Shown here one piece after another: positions 60,329 through 64,000 of a stretch of 64,000 nucleotides of DNA. The stretch covers positions 1 to 64,000 of the forward strand of contig NZ_BNBI01000010.1 in the NCBI RefSeq assembly GCF_014655295.1, written 5' to 3'. The notes under the pieces were generated by a model. That model made no database searches. It had not been told where the DNA came from and saw only the letters and a list, made by a program, of their open reading frames with translations. Position numbers and translations under genes: made by a program. Numbering within the stretch: the first letter of the stretch is position 1; every line of letters begins with the position of its first letter. The DNA comes from Streptomyces fumanus. Its GTDB lineage: Bacteria; Actinomycetota; Actinomycetes; Streptomycetales; Streptomycetaceae.

Positions 60329-61379
60329 CGCCGCCCTCCGCGGCCCCGGCCCGGCCCGGGCCCGCCCCGGCCGCTGAGACGGGCTCGGCCCCCGGCCCCT
60401 CCGCCGCGACGGGCCCGGACGCGAAGGTCACCGCCCCCCGGCGGGCCCGGGCCGTGCCCAGGAGATAGCCGGCCGTCGCGGTGAGGACGCCGGTGACGAT
60501 GGCGCCCGCGCGGGCGGCGCCGCCGGGGCGGGCGAGCAGGGCGTCGCGCAGACCGCGTACCACCCCGGCGGGCAGCACGCGGGTGGCGTACCGGCGTTCG
60601 GACTCCAGGCCCTTGCCGGTGCCGACGCTCCGCGCCACCAGCGCCTTGGACAGGCCCTCGGCGTAGGCGCGGGCGCGGAAGTAGGCGAACCGCTCGCGGG
60701 AGGCGGGCACCCGGTGGTGGACGACCGCGCGGTCGTCGACCAGGAGGACCGCGCCGGGCCGGGCCCGGGTGAGGCGGATGCAGAGTTCCGTCTCCTCGCC
60801 GCCCAGCGGACGCCGGTCGCCGCCGCGTCCGATGCCGGTGGCGAAGCCGCCCGCCGCGTCGAACGCCGCGCGCCGGAAGGAGGCGTTGCCGCCGAGCACG
60901 TTGCGCACCCGGGCCCGGCCCGGCGGCAGGCCGCGGTACGTGCAGCCCACCACCCAGTCGAACTCCTCGGGGAACCAGGCGGGCCGCCGCCCCGACGCCC
61001 AGACCGGCTCCGTGCGCCCGCCGACGGCCATGACCGCCGGGTCGGCGTACGCCGCGGCGAGGTACGCCAGCCAGTCCCGCTCGGCCACCGCGTCGTCGTC
61101 GAGGAACGCGATCACCTCCCCGCGGGAGGCGGCGATGCCGGTGTTGCGGCCCGCGGACAGCCCGCGCGGGCCCGCGTTGGCGAGCACCCGCACCTCCGGG
61201 GCCTCCTTGTACTCCCTGGCCAGCCGGCCCCGCAGCGCCGCGTTGTGGTCGACGACCAGCAGGGTCTCCAGGGCCGGCCGGGACTGCGCCCGCACCGAGG
61301 AGACCGCGGCGAGGATGGCCGCCCAGCGGTCCTCGGTGTAGGCGCAGATCACCACGGAGACGCCGGGCGGGCCGCTCAA
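60321..61379 (-). CDS. GT2 glycosyltransferase (second)
   Basis: A 352-residue GT-A enzyme. VSVVICAYTEDRW starts the fold, FLDDDAVAERDWLAYL has the DxD-type metal motif, and GGNASFRRAAFDAAGGF with GGEETELCIRL gives the acceptor base region. A C-terminal amphipathic region (LPAGVVRGLRDALLARPGG, TGVLTATAGYLLG) might touch the membrane. Only TTG 61379 gives a complete fold: it overlaps the previous stop (TTGA) and no ATG/GTG is available upstream. Probably makes part of an envelope glycan. Confidence 0.83.
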   Translation of the reverse strand: MSGPPGVSVVICAYTEDRWAAILAAVSSVRAQSRPALETLLVVDHNAALRGRLAREYKEAPEVRVLANAGPRGLSAGRNTGIAASRGEVIAFLDDDAVAERDWLAYLAAAYADPAVMAVGGRTEPVWASGRRPAWFPEEFDWVVGCTYRGLPPGRARVRNVLGGNASFRRAAFDAAGGFATGIGRGGDRRPLGGEETELCIRLTRARPGAVLLVDDRAVVHHRVPASRERFAYFRARAYAEGLSKALVARSVGTGKGLESERRYATRVLPAGVVRGLRDALLARPGGAARAGAIVTGVLTATAGYLLGTARARRGAVTFASGPVAAEGPGAEPVSAAGAGPGRAGAAEGGDG

Positions 61380-62194
61380 GAGGCCCGCCCGCGCACCGCG
61401 CCGGGCGCCGCCGGGTGCGTACGGCCGCGCAGCGCGCGCCGGTTGGAGCGCTCCTGGAGGATCACCCTGAGCACCCGCAGCCCGTCCCGGACCGCGCGCA
61501 GATTGCTCACGCCGTGGATGCGCAGGTACTCGTGGCTGGGTATCTCCTGCACTCTCAGGCCCGCCTTGACGACCCGTATGTTCATCAGGGTCTCGACCTC
61601 GAACCCGGTGCAGTCCAGGTCGATCTTGTCCAGGCAGTGCCGCCAGAAGGCGTTGTAGCCGTAGCACAGGTCGGTGTAGCGGGCGCCGAACTTGCGGTTG
61701 ACGGCCGCGCACAGCACGCGGTTGCCGAGCTTGCGGACGAAGGTCATGTCGTCGGTGCCGCCGCCGTTGGCGAACCGCGAGCCCTTGGCGAAGTCCGCGC
61801 CGGAGACCAGCGCGGAGACGTAGGAGAGGATCTCCTGGCCGTCGGCGGAGCCGTCCGCGTCGACCATCACGATGATGTCGCCGGTGCACGCCTGGAACCC
61901 GGTGATCAGCGCGTCCCCCTTGCCCTTGCCGCGCTGCTCGACCACCTTCACGTCCGGCCGCAGCGCCCGCGCGACCTCCACGGTGCCGTCGGTGGAGTTG
62001 CCGTCCACCAGCACCACCTCGTGCACCCAGTCGGGCAGCGTCTTGAAGACGTACGGCAGGTTCTCCGCCTCGTTCAGCGCGGGGATCACCACGCTCACCG
62101 GCGGCGCGATGGCCAAGTGGGTGGAGACGGGCCGGTACCTGGCGGCGGCCGGCGGGTCCCCGCCCGTCGTCGTCGGCGGCAGAACTGAACCCAT
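61376..62194 (-). CDS. GT2 glycosyltransferase (dolichyl-phosphate-sugar synthase-like)
   Basis: A 272-residue GT-A enzyme. VSVVIPALNEAENLPYVFKTLP, EVVLVDGNSTDGTVEVAR, MVDADGSADG (DxD metal site) and FAKGSRFANGGGTDDMT are typical of polyprenyl-phosphate glucose/mannose synthases (GT2 DPM1-like). No C-terminal membrane helices. It could make the lipid-linked sugar used by the coupled genes downstream. ATG 62194 follows AGAGGGA with 9 nt; upstream frame residues are not supported. Confidence 0.86.
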   Translation of the reverse strand: MGSVLPPTTTGGDPPAAARYRPVSTHLAIAPPVSVVIPALNEAENLPYVFKTLPDWVHEVVLVDGNSTDGTVEVARALRPDVKVVEQRGKGKGDALITGFQACTGDIIVMVDADGSADGQEILSYVSALVSGADFAKGSRFANGGGTDDMTFVRKLGNRVLCAAVNRKFGARYTDLCYGYNAFWRHCLDKIDLDCTGFEVETLMNIRVVKAGLRVQEIPSHEYLRIHGVSNLRAVRDGLRVLRVILQERSNRRALRGRTHPAAPGAVRGRAS

Positions 62195-62706
62195 GAGTCT
62201 GGTCCCTCTCGTCCGGCGGACCGCCGCCCCGGAGCGGTCCGGCACTGTAACCCGGTTCGAAAGGGGGGTGGTTCTCATCCATGTCACGGACGCCTCACGC
62301 TCCGTGCCCGTGGGATGAGCTGACAAAGCCGGCCGGTGCCAGGGAAGATACGGCAGCCGGCCACGCGGCACGACCGGCCCGGTCGCCTCGGCGGCCACCG
62401 GGCGCGGCACCCCCCTACCGCGCCCCGCCCCGGTCCGCCGCGGTCCCTGAGCCCTCCCCTGGAGCCGCTGATCGACGTACCGATCGGGCGAGTTGTCTGA
62501 CGGTATTGACGATTGAACCCGTACGGCAAGACCTGGAACGAGCTCTCACGTTTTTGTTGGTTTGCCGCCATCCGTTCGGATGCCGGGCCTCAATCTGGCG
62601 CAGTCGGCAGGGGCCGTCAAGACCGCCTCTTTGGCATGAACGCTTCCTGTCAACACGCGTAGCTGGTACCACGGTCATGGCAGAGAACCTGCTAAAGGGA
62701 GGTTCC
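62195..62706. promoter_or_regulatory. Divergent region between the glycan cluster and the lipase
   Basis: 512 bp without a supported gene. Around 62540-62570 it contains a run with TTTTTGTTGGTTTG, unusually T-rich here. The lipase side has GGGAGG at 62697-62702. No clear palindrome or promoter pair could be picked. Confidence 0.35.
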
Positions 62707-63519
62707 ATGAGACGTTCCCGACTTGTCGGCTTCCTCAGTTCGCTCTTCCTGGCCGTCGGTGTCACCCTCACCGGCGTCGCCTCCGCCCAGACGTCCCAAC
62801 AGCTCGCTCCCGGTGGTTATGTGGCCCTCGGCGACTCCTATTCCTCCGGGGTCGGAGCGGGCTCCTACATCTCCGCCAGCGGCGACTGCAAGCGCAGCAC
62901 CAAGGCGTACCCCCAGTTGTGGGCCACCGCCCACGCCCCCTCGTCCTTCTCCTTCACCGCCTGCGCCGGAGCCCGTACGGGTGATGTCGTCGCCGGGCAG
63001 CTCGCCCCGCTCTCCGCCGCCACCGAGCTGGTCTCGATCACCGTCGGCGGCAACGACGCCGGTTTCGGCGACGCCATGACGACCTGTGTCCTGCAGTCCG
63101 ACAGCGCCTGCCTGGACCGGATCGCCACCGCCCGCGCCTACGTCGAATCCACGCTCCCCGGCCGCCTCGACAGCGTCTACACGGCCATCCGCGACAAGGC
63201 CCCCAACGCCCGTGTCGTCGTCCTCGGTTACCCCCGCTTCTACAAGCTGGGCACCACCTGCATCGGTCTGTCCGAGACCAAGCGCAAGGCCATCAACGAC
63301 GGCTCCGACCTGCTGAACACCACGATCGCGAAGCGCGCCGCCGACCACGGGTTCGTCTTCGGTGACGTGCGGACCACCTTCACCGGCCACGAGATCTGCT
63401 CCGGCAGCTCCTGGCTGCACAGCGTCAACTGGCTGAACACCAGCGAGTCCTACCACCCCACGGCGGCCGGCCAGTCCAGCGGCTACCTCCCGGTTCTGAA
63501 CAGCGCCGACAACGTCTGA
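62707..63519 (+). CDS. Secreted SGNH-hydrolase lipase/esterase
   Basis: A 270-residue GDSL-type enzyme. Signal peptide MRRSRLVGFLSSLFLAVGVTLTGVASA (1-27). Catalytic motifs: YVALGDSYSSG (block I, Ser), TACAGARTGDV (block II), SITVGGNDAGF (block III Asn), and SESYHPTAAGQ (block V, Asp/His region). Six Cys fit three disulphides. It closely resembles the S. rimosus lipase/S. coelicolor SCO1725 type, broad-specificity extracellular lipase. GGGAGG precedes the ATG. Confidence 0.94.
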   Translation: MRRSRLVGFLSSLFLAVGVTLTGVASAQTSQQLAPGGYVALGDSYSSGVGAGSYISASGDCKRSTKAYPQLWATAHAPSSFSFTACAGARTGDVVAGQLAPLSAATELVSITVGGNDAGFGDAMTTCVLQSDSACLDRIATARAYVESTLPGRLDSVYTAIRDKAPNARVVVLGYPRFYKLGTTCIGLSETKRKAINDGSDLLNTTIAKRAADHGFVFGDVRTTFTGHEICSGSSWLHSVNWLNTSESYHPTAAGQSSGYLPVLNSADNV

Positions 63520-63531
63520 CCCGCCGGTCCC

Positions 63532-64000
63532 TCACGGGGAGCCGGAAGCGGAGGGAGCGGAGGCCCCGCCCGTCGGGGTCTCCGTCCCGGTCTCCGTCTC
63601 ACAGGTCACCGAGAACGCCACCCGGTCCGACGTGACGTCCACCGGGTCGCGCACCTCCACCCCGATCCACCCGGTCACCGTGCCGCCCTCCTCGTACGTC
63701 GTCACGGTCACGGTGTCCTCGCGGGTCCTCGCGCCGCCCTCGGGGAACGACAGCGTCTCCCAGCCCCGTCCCGGCATCGCCCCGCGGTCCGTCACCCAGC
63801 GGTAGCCGACCTCCGCGGGCACCCTCCCCACCGTGAACGTCGCGGTGAACGCGGGCGCCTCCTCGTCCGGCGGCGGGCAGGGCCCCGTGTACCGCCGGTG
63901 CGAGCCCGCCACGCTCACCCGGACCGACTGCGGCGCCGGCGACGACGTACCGGGACCACTGCTCTCGCTCTCGTCGCCGGAGGGGGCCGTGGTGGGGCCC
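63532..64000 (-). CDS. C-terminal part of a protein running off the window
   Basis: An open frame reaching the window edge, ending at 63532. The last ~128 residues are a beta-rich region (VSVAGSHRRYTGPCPPP...FTATFTVGRVPAEVGYRWVTDRG, then TVTVTTYEEGGTVTGWIGVEVRDPVDVTSDRVAFSVTCE) with one likely disulphide (PCP...TCE) and a Thr/Ser/Pro tail. Upstream, at the edge, comes a Ser/Pro/Thr linker. GTG 63918 could be an internal start, but the linker is in frame, so a longer protein with an extracellular C-terminal domain is more likely. Identity of the N-terminal part is unknown. Confidence 0.65.
   Translation of the reverse strand, partial: GPTTAPSGDESESSGPGTSSPAPQSVRVSVAGSHRRYTGPCPPPDEEAPAFTATFTVGRVPAEVGYRWVTDRGAMPGRGWETLSFPEGGARTREDTVTVTTYEEGGTVTGWIGVEVRDPVDVTSDRVAFSVTCETETGTETPTGGASAPSASGSP

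Overview
The window is high-GC actinobacterial DNA and reads as Streptomyces chromosome. The evidence is a Streptomyces-type 5S rRNA 3' end, GTG/TTG starts, codons ending in G or C, streptogrisin-type secreted proteases, a SepF paralogue, a class-E (LAxTG) sorting signal and gene order. No IS element, prophage, integrase or CRISPR array was seen. Gene order from about 0.2 to 36 kb follows the Mycobacterium tuberculosis Rv1691-Rv1713 neighbourhood (TPR protein, HAD phosphatase, tlyA, NAD kinase, recN, pyrG, NUDIX, parA, scpA, scpB, pseudouridine synthase, cmk, der), with Streptomyces-specific insertions.

Layout. 0-0.15 kb: 3' end of an rrn operon and its terminator. 0.2-4.4 kb: Asp/Arg-repeat TPR protein, DUF1015 protein, HAD phosphatase and a 42-bp tandem repeat. 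4.6-7.5 kb: iron-box-controlled FecCD-type siderophore permeases and ATPase, without a binding protein. 7.5-12.7 kb: SCP2 protein, small acidic protein, tlyA, NAD kinase, recN, MraY-like membrane protein. 12.9-17.5 kb: GT4 glycosyltransferase, PucR regulator, GH15 glucosidase. 18-20.4 kb: pyrG and ADP-ribose pyrophosphatase. 20.6-24 kb: P-loop/TPR protein and alanine dehydrogenase. 24.3-29 kb: parA, ribbon-helix-helix partner, scpA, scpB, rluB (chromosome organisation plus rRNA modification). 29-31 kb: NrtR-type regulator, ADP-ribosylglycohydrolase, Rieske lipoprotein. 31.4-35.7 kb: decayed aroH, tyrA, cmk, acyltransferase, der. 35.7-44.8 kb: small conserved genes, WYL regulator, orphan ctaD, I78-like inhibitor, PAP2 phosphatase, membrane mannosyltransferase, acyl-CoA dehydrogenase, sflA. 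45-50.8 kb: Cys-tailed DUF5685 protein, DUF1684 protein, two streptogrisin-like proteases, ABC-2-like membrane protein. 51-55.5 kb: SOS-box dnaE2 with a Y-family partner that appears catalytically dead. 55.5-64 kb: wall-anchored LPMO, GntR regulator, DUF72, DUF5925 AAA ATPase, a deacetylase/two-glycosyltransferase cluster, an SGNH lipase, and the C-terminal end of a protein running off the window.

How the genes work together. Much of the window is housekeeping: CTP and dCMP supply (pyrG, cmk), ribosome maturation (tlyA, rluB, der), chromosome segregation (parA, scpAB, recN) and NAD(P)/ADP-ribose metabolism (NAD kinase, NUDIX, NrtR, ADP-ribosylglycohydrolase). Genes are tightly coupled by ATGA/GTGA/TTGA overlaps. 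Several single genes carry a TANNNT hexamer 6-7 nt before the start codon, as expected for leaderless transcripts.

The most notable observations are: a half-length aroH remnant that keeps its promoter and its coupling to tyrA but has lost its start codon; an SOS-controlled dnaE2 plus ImuB-like pair without imuA'; the absence of steA/mctB-type genes between recN and pyrG; a parA-RHH-scpA-scpB block whose ScpA has a 30-bp in-frame repeat array; and a DUF5685 protein with an extremely cysteine-rich tail. All calls come from reading the sequence; no database search was run.
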